The notes under the pieces are model-generated. The model did not search any database and was not told the origin of the DNA. It saw nothing but the letters and a program-made list of their open reading frames with translations. The position numbers were made by a program, and so were the translations under genes. From Bradyrhizobium sp. CB3481 (lineage in GTDB: Bacteria; Pseudomonadota; Alphaproteobacteria; Rhizobiales; Xanthobacteraceae), in NCBI RefSeq assembly GCF_029714305.1, contig NZ_CP121647.1, positions 6,158,501-6,222,500 on the forward strand: 64,000 nucleotides of DNA, given 5' to 3'. Positions 6,417-15,194 of this stretch are shown one piece after another. Positions within the stretch are counted from its first letter, which is position 1; each line of letters begins with the position of its first letter.

Positions 6417-9095
6417 TTACCAGGAATAGCGGACCACACCCTTGCCGGCGTAGGAATTGGTGACGCTCGAGAACTGGCCTTCGAAGGTTGCCGCCGTCGA
6501 CCAGCCGTTCAGCCATTTCATCTCGGCCGCGGCCGTCACCAGCGCCGAGTCGTGCGCCTGCGCCGCGCCGTTGACGATGAAGGCCGCGCCCGGCAGCGTC
6601 TGGAACAAGGCCGTGACGTTGCGGTCGGTGTTGAAGTCGTGCGCCCAGGCGGCGCGGCCGCGCAGCGTGAGGATGCCGTTCTGCACGGCATACGATTTGT
6701 CGGTGCGCAGGCCGAGTTCGGTGCGCGCGGCGGTGACGTCCTTGGCGGCATAGTTCAGCGCGAAGGTGCCGGGGCCGACCAGCACCTGCTCGGCATAGGC
6801 CGGCAGGCTATAGCTGGTGAACTGGCCGGCGGCATAGGGCGTGATGCCCATCCACGGCGTGATGAAGCGGTAACCACCTTCGATGCGGCCGGAATAAGCG
6901 TTGGTGTTGAACTCGGCGCGCAGGCGCTCGAAGCCGGCGACCGTAACCGTGCGCTCCGTGGAGACATCCTGCCAGCCATAGGCGGCCGCGGCGGTGACAT
7001 AGGCTTGGCCCATGGTGTGGCGCACGAACGCGCCGGCCTGGAACAGGTCCGAACGTCCCGAGCCGAAACCGGAGACGGCAAAGCTGGTGCCCCCGCCGGC
7101 GAGCGCAAAGACAGCCAGCGTATCCGGCGAGAAGCGATAATCGGCGCCGACCGCAACGCCGAAGGCGCGCGCGCTGGCGTCGTTCGAGCCGAGCGCCGCG
7201 TTGCCCGACGTATTGCTGCCGCCGCCATAAGCCGAGCCCCAGACGCTCCAGCGCCGATCGAACAGATCGCTCTGCGCGACGTCCGCCTTGGTCGGGAATT
7301 TGGCGAAGGCCTCGCGCGCGGGACGCTTCTTCGCGGCATAGCCGAGCTCGCTCTCCTCCGCGAACGGCACTGCGCCGGCATTGCCACCGAAGCCGCCATT
7401 GCGGCCGGCGACGAACGGATCCGAGATCAGCGACAGGAACAGGTTCATCGCATCGAACGTCGCCTGCTGCGAGCCGGTCGCGAGTTCACCCGACACCTGC
7501 GTCAGGCCGGCCGGCGACAGCGAGGCGAAGGCGGCGGGAATGCCGCCGGTGGCGTTGAAGAAATTGGTCAGGCTGCCCGCAACATTCTGCTGGTTGACGT
7601 TGAGGCCGCCGCCATAGTTCAGCGCGAAATTCAGGTAGACGTTATTGAGGTCATAGCTGAGGCTTGCGGCCAGGTTCGGCGTGGTGCTCGACACGACCGG
7701 GTTGAACGTGCCGGAGACGCCGCCGGTCGCGGTAAGGATGGTGTACTGCTTCGCCACTGTCCCCAGCGGCGCAACTACGACGGTGGCGCCGCCGAGCGTC
7801 GCCACGCCGGTGACGCGAGTCAGGTCACTGCTCGCGCCTGAAATCTCCACCATGTAGCTCGACGCCGCCGTAAAGGTCAGGCTACCAGGCACGTTCAGCG
7901 TACCGATCGAATTGCCCGGCGCCAGCGTGCCACCATTGACTGTGACATCGTTGATCGTGCCGATACCGCCGAGCGTGCCGCCGGCGTTGATGGTGACGAG
8001 GCCGTTGATGATGCCGTTGACCGAAAGCGTGCCGCCCAGCACGTTCCAGTTCTGCGCGCCGGTGCCGAGGAGGGTCCAGTTCGAGGCGCCAACCTTGTTG
8101 AAGGTCGTGAAGCCGTCATATTGCTGGCCGCCGCCGATCAGGCTGAGGTTGAACGTATCCTTGCCGACGCCGCCGAGCTGGAACGTATCGGTGCCGCTGC
8201 CCATCACGAGGCCGTTGATGACGCTGCGGGGCCCGAGCGTCAGCGTGCTGTTGCCACAGCCGCAGAGCTCGATCGCGGCAAATCCCCCGGCAGCATTGAT
8301 GGTGCCCGAGTTGAATATCGTGCCGCTGCCCCGGAGCAGAATGCCGATGCCGATCCCCCCCGTGCCGACGTTGACCGTGCCGGTATTGGTGACGGAACTG
8401 GTGCCGACGAAACTGGAAACGTCGATGCCGACGGCAAACCCGTTTCCGACGGTGATGGTGCCGCTGTTGGTGATGGTGTTGGAATCGCCGACCACGAGGA
8501 TGCCAACCGCAGCCTCTCCGAGCAGGATGCGGCCGCTGTTGTCGATCGTGCCGGACGAGCCGTTAAAGGCAAGGCCCGCGCTCTGCACCCCACCATTGAT
8601 TGTGCCGGAATGAGTGATCAGCGCGCGGGCGCCCACGATGGCAATTCCGGCGCCGTTATCGCCGATATTCATCACCCCATTGCTTGTGATCGTCGCATCG
8701 TCGCCGAACACGTCGATGCCGGCCCCGGAAGCCGCCGTGTTGATCGTGCCCGCGTTGTTGATGATCCCGCGGTTGCCTTGCAGAAAGACGCCGTCGCCGT
8801 TGATGCCAGCGATGAGGGTGGCGCCGGCCAGGACATTGACGGTGAGATTGTCGATCCCGCCGGCCTGAAAGCCGTTCGGAGTCCAGCCGCTACAGGTTAC
8901 AGTGTCCCCGCTCGCGGCGGGATCGGGCGCGCACGCCGCGTTCGCGGGCGCTGCCACCAAACTCAATGCGCCGAAAGATGCCGACACGGCGACGGCCCAC
9001 GCAGCCGCGCTCCGGCGTCGTCGGCCCTGCGCCGATAGAAGCAACTGAAAAAACAACGCCCCGAACCCCAATATCAGGCGCTCTTCCGGCGCCAT
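6417..9095 (-). CDS. Autotransporter (type Va) with beta-helix passenger
   Basis: Outer-membrane autotransporter of 892 residues. The N-terminus has an extended signal peptide ending at about APANA. Residues about 80-330 contain many repeats of the type TIxNSGTIxxG, typical of a right-handed beta-helix passenger. Further Gly/Ala/Thr-rich beta repeats follow, and a short conserved segment leads into the C-terminal barrel (about 640-892). The protein ends in VVRYSW; a terminal aromatic residue is the signature for outer-membrane barrel assembly. No protease or esterase motif was seen in the passenger, so it is probably an adhesin or surface-structural protein. The start is the first in-frame one before the signal peptide; the 30 residues before the arginine cluster may belong to a long signal extension. 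Confidence 0.9.
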   Translation of the reverse strand: MAPEERLILGFGALFFQLLLSAQGRRRRSAAAWAVAVSASFGALSLVAAPANAACAPDPAASGDTVTCSGWTPNGFQAGGIDNLTVNVLAGATLIAGINGDGVFLQGNRGIINNAGTINTAASGAGIDVFGDDATITSNGVMNIGDNGAGIAIVGARALITHSGTINGGVQSAGLAFNGSSGTIDNSGRILLGEAAVGILVVGDSNTITNSGTITVGNGFAVGIDVSSFVGTSSVTNTGTVNVGTGGIGIGILLRGSGTIFNSGTINAAGGFAAIELCGCGNSTLTLGPRSVINGLVMGSGTDTFQLGGVGKDTFNLSLIGGGQQYDGFTTFNKVGASNWTLLGTGAQNWNVLGGTLSVNGIINGLVTINAGGTLGGIGTINDVTVNGGTLAPGNSIGTLNVPGSLTFTAASSYMVEISGASSDLTRVTGVATLGGATVVVAPLGTVAKQYTILTATGGVSGTFNPVVSSTTPNLAASLSYDLNNVYLNFALNYGGGLNVNQQNVAGSLTNFFNATGGIPAAFASLSPAGLTQVSGELATGSQQATFDAMNLFLSLISDPFVAGRNGGFGGNAGAVPFAEESELGYAAKKRPAREAFAKFPTKADVAQSDLFDRRWSVWGSAYGGGSNTSGNAALGSNDASARAFGVAVGADYRFSPDTLAVFALAGGGTSFAVSGFGSGRSDLFQAGAFVRHTMGQAYVTAAAAYGWQDVSTERTVTVAGFERLRAEFNTNAYSGRIEGGYRFITPWMGITPYAAGQFTSYSLPAYAEQVLVGPGTFALNYAAKDVTAARTELGLRTDKSYAVQNGILTLRGRAAWAHDFNTDRNVTALFQTLPGAAFIVNGAAQAHDSALVTAAAEMKWLNGWSTAATFEGQFSSVTNSYAGKGVVRYSW

Positions 9096-9232
9096 CGGGA
9101 TTCACTAGCACGGGTTCCGCCGTGGAATTACGGATGCGGTGTTGAATCCGCCGGATTTGCGCCACAACCGGGCGTTTTGCGGCGCGGCTGTGGCACGCGC
9201 GCCACGTTTTTGACGGCCAGCCTACGGCGGGC

Positions 9233-10225
9233 TCAGGCGTTGGGCGACGGCTCGCCCGAGACGGAAAGAAGCTGCGAGCGGCGCACCCGCTCGCGATGGG
9301 CGGTGTAGAGGCCGCTGGCGACGATGAAGGCGGCGCCGGTGATGGTGTAGGCGTCGGGGACCTCGCCGAAGATGAAGAAGCCGAGGATGCTGACCCACAA
9401 GAGCTGCGTGTAGGAGAACGGCGCCAGCACGGACGCATCGGCATAGCGGAACGCCAGCACCACGATCCACTGCCCTGCGGTCGAGGCGACGCCGATCAAA
9501 ATGCCGAAGCCGAGGTCGTGCCAGGTCGGCGTGACCCAGACGAACGGCACCAGCGCCGAGAGAATGCACAGGCCGACGATCGACGAATAGGCCATCACCG
9601 TGATGGCGCGCTCGGTGCCGCTCATCATCCGCGTGATGATCAGCGTGCAGGCCCAGGCCAGCGCCGAGACTAGCGGAAAGAACGCCGCCGGATGGAATGC
9701 GCCGGTGCCCGGCCGCAGGATGATGAGCACACCGATCAGGCCGACGGCCGTGGCGATCCAGCGGCGCAGGCCGACCTTCTCGCTGAGAAAGATGATCGAC
9801 AGCGCCGTGACGAACAGCGGCGCGACGAAGCCGGTGGCGGAGGCTTCCGCGATGGGGAGGAACCGCAGGCCGGAGATGAAGAACAGCGAGGAACCCAAAA
9901 TGGTCGCGCCGCGCAGCAGATGCAGGCCGAGCCGGCCGGTCTGCATCGCAAACAGCGGCGAACCCGGCATCATCGCCGGCGTCATGATCAGCGCGAACAC
10001 CAGGAAGCGGATCCAGGTGATCTCGATCGAGGGCAGCGTGGCCGAGAGATATTTCGCCGTGACGTCGGAAGTGCCGAGAAACACCGTCGAGGCCAGGATC
10101 AACGCGATGCCCTTGAACGGCCGGTCGGCGCGCGCCGGCGCCTTGGGGACAGAGGCGGTCTTCTTTTCGGGAATGGGTAATGGAGCGCTGTCCAGCCTTG
10201 CGGCTGCGGCGGGGGGCGGTGTCAC
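9233..10225 (-). CDS. DMT superfamily transporter (EamA type)
   Basis: Inner-membrane protein of 330 residues with about ten hydrophobic segments arranged as two EamA repeats (about 40-170 and 185-315). Characteristic pieces are SEKVGLRRWIATAVGLIGVLIIL at the end of the first repeat and FGEVPDAYTITGAAFIVASGL at the end of the second. A Pro/Ala-rich 35-residue cytosolic tail precedes the first membrane segment. Family members export amino acids, nucleosides or other metabolites; nothing in the sequence or neighbours fixes the substrate. It lies upstream of the autotransporter on the same strand with a 137-base gap. Confidence 0.88.
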   Translation of the reverse strand: MTPPPAAAARLDSAPLPIPEKKTASVPKAPARADRPFKGIALILASTVFLGTSDVTAKYLSATLPSIEITWIRFLVFALIMTPAMMPGSPLFAMQTGRLGLHLLRGATILGSSLFFISGLRFLPIAEASATGFVAPLFVTALSIIFLSEKVGLRRWIATAVGLIGVLIILRPGTGAFHPAAFFPLVSALAWACTLIITRMMSGTERAITVMAYSSIVGLCILSALVPFVWVTPTWHDLGFGILIGVASTAGQWIVVLAFRYADASVLAPFSYTQLLWVSILGFFIFGEVPDAYTITGAAFIVASGLYTAHRERVRRSQLLSVSGEPSPNA

Positions 10226-10362
10226 GGCAATCTCGAAGGCAGTAATTCGAATCGGGCGAGGTTGTAAAAAACACCAATTCGCGGCATGCGACTAGGTCCG
10301 AAAACAGGATGCCGATATGCACAGAGGGCGCGATTGAAACACTTTGTTAAGGACGGTGTTCC

Positions 10363-11205
10363 TCAGAGCATCGGCAGGCCGCGCGGCTTCGGGCCGCGCG
10401 GCAACGCCTTGTCGAGCGCGGCGATATCGGCGGCGCTTAGTTTCAAATTCCCCGCCCCCGCATTCTCCGCCGCATGTTCCGCGCTCGAGGCTTTCGGAAT
10501 CGCCAGCACGGAAGCCGCGCGTGTGAGAAACGCCAGCGCGACCTGGCGCGGGGTCGCTCTGTGCACTTCGGCAATCGCCTGCAGCACCTCGCCGCCCCTG
10601 CTGCGTGCGGACGGAAAATCATTGTGACCGAACGGCGAATAGGCGACGACAGCAACGCCGTTGCGCTCGCACCACGGGATCACCGCGTGCTCGATCGCCC
10701 GCTCCTGCAGATGATAGAGCACCTGATTGCAGGCGATCCTGCCCTCGCCGGCGACATCGAGTAGTTCGTCGAGATCGTCCTCGTCGAAATTGCTGACGCC
10801 CCAGGAGCGGATCTTTCCGCTTGCGACAAGCTCCTCGAAGGCCGCGACCGTCTCCTCGAGCGGATAGGAGCCGCGCCAGTGCAAGAGATAGCAATCGAGA
10901 TGATCGGTCTTCAGCCGTTTCAATGAGCGCTCGCAGGCGGTAATGGTGCCACGCCGCGAGGCGTTGCTCGGCAAGACCTTTGAGACCAGGAACAGTTTTT
11001 CGCGTGGCAGGCCGGCGATGGCGTCGGCGATGACAAGCTCGGCATCGCCATACATCTCGGCGGTGTCGATATGCGTCATGCCGGTCTCGATGCCGCGGCG
11101 GAGCGCAGCGACCGCGGCCTTGCGGTCGCCGTGGTCGAGATACCAGGTGCCCTGCCCGATCACGGATACGTCAGGGCCGCCGGCGCCGAATTTTTTCTGC
11201 TTCAA
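10363..11205 (-). CDS. Aldo/keto reductase
   Basis: NADPH-dependent oxidoreductase of 280 residues with a (beta/alpha)8 barrel. The catalytic tetrad is visible: D47 in HIDTAEMYG, Y52, K76 in LVSKV and H109 in LLHW. The C-terminal cofactor segment AIPKAS is present. The length fits the short bacterial (YeaE/2,5-diketogluconate reductase-like) branch. It lies eight bases downstream of the LysR-family gene on the same strand, so they are probably one transcript. The physiological carbonyl substrate is unknown. Confidence 0.9.
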   Translation of the reverse strand: MKQKKFGAGGPDVSVIGQGTWYLDHGDRKAAVAALRRGIETGMTHIDTAEMYGDAELVIADAIAGLPREKLFLVSKVLPSNASRRGTITACERSLKRLKTDHLDCYLLHWRGSYPLEETVAAFEELVASGKIRSWGVSNFDEDDLDELLDVAGEGRIACNQVLYHLQERAIEHAVIPWCERNGVAVVAYSPFGHNDFPSARSRGGEVLQAIAEVHRATPRQVALAFLTRAASVLAIPKASSAEHAAENAGAGNLKLSAADIAALDKALPRGPKPRGLPML

Positions 11206-11213
11206 GAGTCACC

Positions 11214-11840
11214 TCAACTTCTGACGATGCCGACTACCCGGCGGCGTTGCAGCGCAAGCGAATTAGCATCTGGCAAGCCGTGCAGCCAATCACGGAAACT
11301 GGATATCTCTGGACAATCCGCCGTGCCCGCCGGTGCGACCAGCCAGTCGCCCACCCCGGCCCCCTCCGTCACGCGATCGCAGCGATATCCCGGATGATGG
11401 CCGACACCGCGCGCGATCAGGACGTCGACCTTGCCCTCGACCAGCTCATGCAGGCGGGCGGGCTGCAGCACCCGCACGCCGATTTCCGGGTGGCTTGTGC
11501 GAAACTCCTCGAGCGCCAGACGGCGCAGATCGAAGCTGCCGTGCACGCCGAGTTGCAGCAGCACCGCGCCCACCGGCTTCAATTGCGCGGTTGCGTCGGC
11601 GATGCGGCGAAAGCCGTCGGAAATTTCCGGCAGATAGGCCTGGCCGGCCTCAGTCAGGATGAGTTGCTTGTGCAGCCGCTCGAACAGGCGGACGCCGAGG
11701 CGCGCTTCGAGCGCCTTCACCTGCTGCCCGACGGCGGCCGGCGTGACATGCAGTTCATGCGCCGCGAGCTTGAAGCTGAGATGGCGCGCCGCGGCTTCGA
11801 AGGCACGCAGCGCGTTGAGCGGTGGAAGGATGTAGGTCAT
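11214..11840 (-). CDS. GcvA-type LysR regulator with internal deletion of the effector domain
   Basis: Protein of 208 residues instead of the roughly 300 usual for LysR regulators. The N-terminal winged helix (PPLNALRAFEAAARHLSF, about 5-65) and the first part of the effector domain (about 93-160) are intact and GcvA-like. The sequence then passes from GYRCDRVTEG (151-160) straight to GDWLVAPAG...FRDWLHG (164-188), which normally lies about 90 residues further on at the protein's end. The middle of the effector domain is therefore missing, in frame, near position 11361. It may still bind DNA, but ligand control is probably lost. A one-residue-perfect junction also allows assembly error. It precedes an aldo/keto reductase by eight bases. 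Confidence 0.75.
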   Translation of the reverse strand: MTYILPPLNALRAFEAAARHLSFKLAAHELHVTPAAVGQQVKALEARLGVRLFERLHKQLILTEAGQAYLPEISDGFRRIADATAQLKPVGAVLLQLGVHGSFDLRRLALEEFRTSHPEIGVRVLQPARLHELVEGKVDVLIARGVGHHPGYRCDRVTEGAGVGDWLVAPAGTADCPEISSFRDWLHGLPDANSLALQRRRVVGIVRS

Positions 11841-11968
11841 TACCGCACCAGTTTGACACCGATAGGCCGCGGCCTTGCAATAGATTTTCTTGCGCTAAAC
11901 CGCAGCAACAATGCTTTGCCGCGCGGCGATGCCGCCGGTTACGGTCGGCCCGCAACCCGGAGAACCCC

Positions 11969-12838
11969 ATGCCCCGCCGACTGGATCATCTCGTCGTTTG
12001 TGTTCGCGACCTGACGCAGGCTGCGCTCGATTGGCAAACGCTCGGCTTCACCCTCACGCCGACCGGCGTGCATCCGTTCGGAACCAGCAATCGCCTCGCA
12101 CAGTTCGGGAACAATTTTCTGGAACTGCTTGCGGTCACCGATGCTGCGGCGGTGCCGCCGGCCGCGCCCGACCGATTCAGCTTCGCCGCCCACAACCAGG
12201 ATTTTCTTCGCACCCGTGAAGGAATGTCGATGCTGGCGCTGCACAGCGACGATGCCCACGCCGATGCAGCACGCTTCAAGGCCGAGCACGTTAGTAGCTA
12301 CGCGCCGTTTGATTTCGGCCGCGACGCAGTACTGCCGGGCGGTGGCACGGCGCGCGTTGAATTTTCACTCGCCTTCGCCGCCGCGACGGCCATGCCCGGG
12401 ATCGCCTTCTTCACCTGCCAGCAGCGTCATCCGCCGGAGCTGTTCTGGAAATCGGATTATCAGTGCCACCCGAACGGCGCGCTTCGCGTGGTCGAGGTCG
12501 TGATGTCGGCGCCGGAGCCGGCGGCGCACCGCGATTTCCTCGAACGCGTCACGGAAAGCAAAGCCGAACTTGCGCCCGGCCGGCTGACGGTTGGTGCGAG
12601 CGGCGACCGCATCAGCGTGCTCGACGCACGCGAGACGGCGCGCCGGCTGCCCGGTTGCGCGATCGATACCGCGCCGCGCTTTTGCGCCGCGCGTGTGGTG
12701 GTCACCGATCTGGATGCGACAAGATTGGGATTGAAGGACAACGGCGTCGACTTCGAGATGATCGGCGCTGTGCTGCTTGTTTCATCCGCCGCAACGCATG
12801 GCCTGGCCCTGGAGTTCGTCGAGCGGAAGGCGGTCTGA
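11969..12838 (+). CDS. VOC family (glyoxalase-like) protein
   Basis: Protein of 289 residues starting MPRRLDHLVVCVRDL, the standard opening of glyoxalase/dioxygenase-superfamily (VOC) proteins of the Glyoxalase_3 type. The first VOC half (about 1-170) has the metal-ligand-type positions HLVV near the start and LELLAV in the middle; a second, weaker half follows from about residue 175 (LRVVEVVMSAPEP). I took the ATG at 11969 because GGAG lies about eight bases upstream and the family begins there. It is divergent from the LysR gene and is followed after one base by the ATC-hydrolase-like gene, so the two are translationally coupled. Substrate unknown. Confidence 0.85.
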   Translation: MPRRLDHLVVCVRDLTQAALDWQTLGFTLTPTGVHPFGTSNRLAQFGNNFLELLAVTDAAAVPPAAPDRFSFAAHNQDFLRTREGMSMLALHSDDAHADAARFKAEHVSSYAPFDFGRDAVLPGGGTARVEFSLAFAAATAMPGIAFFTCQQRHPPELFWKSDYQCHPNGALRVVEVVMSAPEPAAHRDFLERVTESKAELAPGRLTVGASGDRISVLDARETARRLPGCAIDTAPRFCAARVVVTDLDATRLGLKDNGVDFEMIGAVLLVSSAATHGLALEFVERKAV

Positions 12839-12839
12839 C

Positions 12840-13190
12840 ATGCCGGAGACCGAACGGCTCGCGTCGGGACATCAGTTCATGTCTGCCGAGAACCAATCCC
12901 TGCTCCGCGAGCAGGCAGTCAAAAGCCAGACGAATGAATATCCGGAAGATTTCATCTACGATTTCGTCGAGCCTGGGCCCGGCGACAGCTTTGAGTTCGG
13001 TATCGATTACAAGGCCTGCGGCTTCTGCAAATTCGCCGCGCGTCACGGCGATCAAGAAATCCTCCCACATATTTGCGGACTTGATTTCGATGCCTATGCA
13101 ACGCGTGGCATTCATTTGGAACGAACCCAAACGCTGGCCGGCGGCGCCAGTCACTGCAACTTTCGTTTCTCCCGCATCGAGGCAGAGTAG
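12840..13190 (+). CDS. Short L-2-amino-thiazoline-4-carboxylate hydrolase-like protein
   Basis: Protein of 116 residues that matches only the C-terminal half of the ATC hydrolase family. The family hallmarks are CGFCKFAARHG, LPHICGLDFDAY and RTQTLAGGASHCNFRF, with conserved cysteines. Full family members are about 200 residues, and the N-terminal helical part is not encoded upstream in this frame. The ATG follows the VOC stop codon by one base, indicating coupling. Known ATC hydrolase takes part in D,L-2-amino-thiazoline-carboxylate conversion to cysteine, but many homologues are of unknown role. Whether this short form is a complete protein or a remnant cannot be decided here. Confidence 0.7.
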   Translation: MPETERLASGHQFMSAENQSLLREQAVKSQTNEYPEDFIYDFVEPGPGDSFEFGIDYKACGFCKFAARHGDQEILPHICGLDFDAYATRGIHLERTQTLAGGASHCNFRFSRIEAE

Positions 13191-13404
13191 GAGATACCGG
13201 CACGCGAAGTGATCGCGCTTGTTCGACGAACTCGTCGGCACGAATGCGCGCGAATCCGGGCGGCGAGTTCCATCACGCGTCATGGATTCGTCCAGCTATC
13301 ACCTTGCTTGCAGGTGCAATGGCCGCGGTCTCGGCCGAATGACGCCACGAAGGAGGACGATCGGTTGCGGCCATCGGTCACGTTGACAGGGAGAAAAGCC
13401 AGCC

Positions 13405-14964
13405 ATGGCCAGCCATTCTCATCACCATCATCGCCACGATCAGACATCCCCAGTCATTACGCCTGATCCCCCGGTGGATCCGACGCCTCCAACCGATCCG
13501 ACCACGCCTCCGACTGATCCGACACCGCCAACATCTTCTGCGCCGGCATTCTCGGACCTCGGCCTGACGTTCAACGACGCAACCCGCGCCCTCGTCGGCG
13601 GTTTGTGGCAAAACGTGGTCGAGGAAGGCGGCCAGGGATTGGGCAGTGTGTTCAAATACACCGCCGATCTCACTGCCGTGCAAACTGGCCTTCAGGCCGA
13701 GATCGCGGCCGGACAATTCACCGGCGACACGCTGACCCATGTCAACACGATCCTTGCCGATATCACGACCGCACTCTCGGCGGCCACGGCCTCGGTGAAC
13801 GGCGGCGGCGATTTCGGCAGCGTCGCGGCGGCAGAAGCCGCGCTGCGCACGAGCCATCTCGACATTCTCAACATCGTCAACAACGATGCCAATCTAGCCA
13901 CCCTGGCAACGCAAGACGGCGCGGCCGGATTTCTTGCCGCGCCCGTGGGCCTTGCCGCCGGCGTCACGGCCGCGACCGCGCCCCACGCCAATCTCGCCGA
14001 GATCGGCGTCATCTTCAACGACGTGGCGAGCCAGATCCTCGGCGGCGTCAATGCCGACAACGCGGCCACCATCAGCAACGATGTGAACGCGATCATCACG
14101 GACATGCAGGCCTTGATGACGGCAAACCCGCTGCTGTTCGGCGGACTGACCGGCGTTCACGCCGAGGCTGTCGTGCGGCAGCTTCAGCTCGAGAACATCT
14201 ACATCGCAGAGGCGGGCATCAACCCCGATGCGGGGCGGGCCAGCAATGACAACATCCTCGACATCATCGACATCGTCCAGGGCGACACCAACCTGGCGAA
14301 CATGGCGAACCAGGGCGGCGTATCCGGCTTCACGCCGTTTGGCGACGCGCTGAACCCGACGCCAAAATACCTCGACAACGATGCACAGACGAACTTCTGG
14401 GCGAACTTCATCGCGCAATCCAATTCGCTGGGACAACAGGCGATCGCGGCCGTCACCGCGCATGATGCGGCGGCGACCGCGCAAGTCATCGCCGACCTGC
14501 ACACCTTCCAGACCGACGCCACCAACTTCGACGCCGCGCAGGGCGGCATCTTCGAGGCCCGGTTCGACAACGAGCTGCTCGGCGACACCAGCACGCTCGG
14601 CGCTGAGGTGACCAAGATGATCGAAGGCCTGCAGACCGGAAACGCGGCGCTGGTCGCCGCTGCCGCCGAGCAGATGCACGCCAACTCCGCCGATGTCGGC
14701 GGCAACAATATCCCGGTGACCGGCGGCACCTATAACCCCGATGGCTTGACGGTGGCCGAGGTGCTGTCGACGGCGGGGACACCCGCGGCGGTTGCCGCTG
14801 CTGCTCCGGCGGCTGCGGCACCGACTCCTGCGGCTCCCGACCCGGTCGCGAAGGCCCTCGCCACCGCCGACGCCGGTACGCATGATGTTGCGCCGGCGGC
14901 CGTGGAGGTCCACGATTCGGCCGTCAACGACGGAGCGCACCACTTCCATCATATGTGGGGATGA
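13405..14964 (+). CDS. Large hypothetical protein with Pro/His-rich start and internal duplication
   Basis: I do not recognise a characterised family for this 519-residue protein. Residues 1-11 are His-rich and residues 17-45 are a D-P-T-P-rich low-complexity run. The body has at least two related units: FNDATRALVGG (56-66) resembles FNDVASQILGG (204-214), and ILNIVNNDANLATLA (from 154) resembles IIDIVQGDTNLANMA (from 287). A third, weaker helical unit covers about 335-430. An Ala/Pro-rich linker (about 455-480) leads to a His-rich end, HHFHHMWG. There are no cysteines and no normal signal peptide, features also seen in type I-secreted proteins, but no RTX repeats are present. A purine-rich GGGAGA precedes the ATG. 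Metal binding through the His tips is a guess. Confidence 0.8.
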   Translation: MASHSHHHHRHDQTSPVITPDPPVDPTPPTDPTTPPTDPTPPTSSAPAFSDLGLTFNDATRALVGGLWQNVVEEGGQGLGSVFKYTADLTAVQTGLQAEIAAGQFTGDTLTHVNTILADITTALSAATASVNGGGDFGSVAAAEAALRTSHLDILNIVNNDANLATLATQDGAAGFLAAPVGLAAGVTAATAPHANLAEIGVIFNDVASQILGGVNADNAATISNDVNAIITDMQALMTANPLLFGGLTGVHAEAVVRQLQLENIYIAEAGINPDAGRASNDNILDIIDIVQGDTNLANMANQGGVSGFTPFGDALNPTPKYLDNDAQTNFWANFIAQSNSLGQQAIAAVTAHDAAATAQVIADLHTFQTDATNFDAAQGGIFEARFDNELLGDTSTLGAEVTKMIEGLQTGNAALVAAAAEQMHANSADVGGNNIPVTGGTYNPDGLTVAEVLSTAGTPAAVAAAAPAAAAPTPAAPDPVAKALATADAGTHDVAPAAVEVHDSAVNDGAHHFHHMWG

Positions 14965-14983
14965 CGCCAAGGCGGCACGTTTC

Positions 14984-15073
14984 GGAAGGCGGGCAATGGC
15001 GCACTTGCGCCATGCCCACCGTCTCTCGACACGTCCATCGCGAATAGTGCGCTCGCTACGCTTTGCCCACGCC
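14984..15073. repeat. Degenerate relative of the GTAGGGTGGGCAAAG element
   Basis: A stretch with GGCGGGCAATGGCGCACTT at one end and GCTACGCTTTGCCCACGCC at the other, and CATGCCCACC inside, looks like a decayed copy of the elements at 3827-3922 and 5185-5278. It lies directly beside a two-hairpin element. The match is by eye and partial. Confidence 0.45.
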
Positions 15074-15079
15074 ACAGCC

Positions 15080-15181
15080 GTCATCACCCGCGAAGGCGGG
15101 TGATCCAGTATCCCAGAGACATTAGTAACTGAATCGACACAGCGCGGCGTACTGGATCGCCCGGTCAAGCCGGGCGATGAC
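15080..15181 (+). repeat. Two-hairpin intergenic element, copy 2
   Basis: Hairpin one is ATCACCCGC-GAAG-GCGGGTGAT and hairpin two is ATCGCCCGG-TCAAG-CCGGGCGAT. Between them lies the family core CCAGTATCCCAGAGAC and GCGGCGTACTGGAT. It fills the spacer between the convergent hypothetical gene and amiE. Compared with the other copies, both sides of each stem change together. Confidence 0.85.
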
Positions 15182-15194
15182 AGTTCATGGGACT

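Noticed and set aside
9185..9220. Hairpin GTGGC-ACGCGC-GCCAC followed by GTTTTT
   Set aside because: It reads as a terminator on the plus strand, but no plus-strand gene ends there; on the minus strand there is no T-run.
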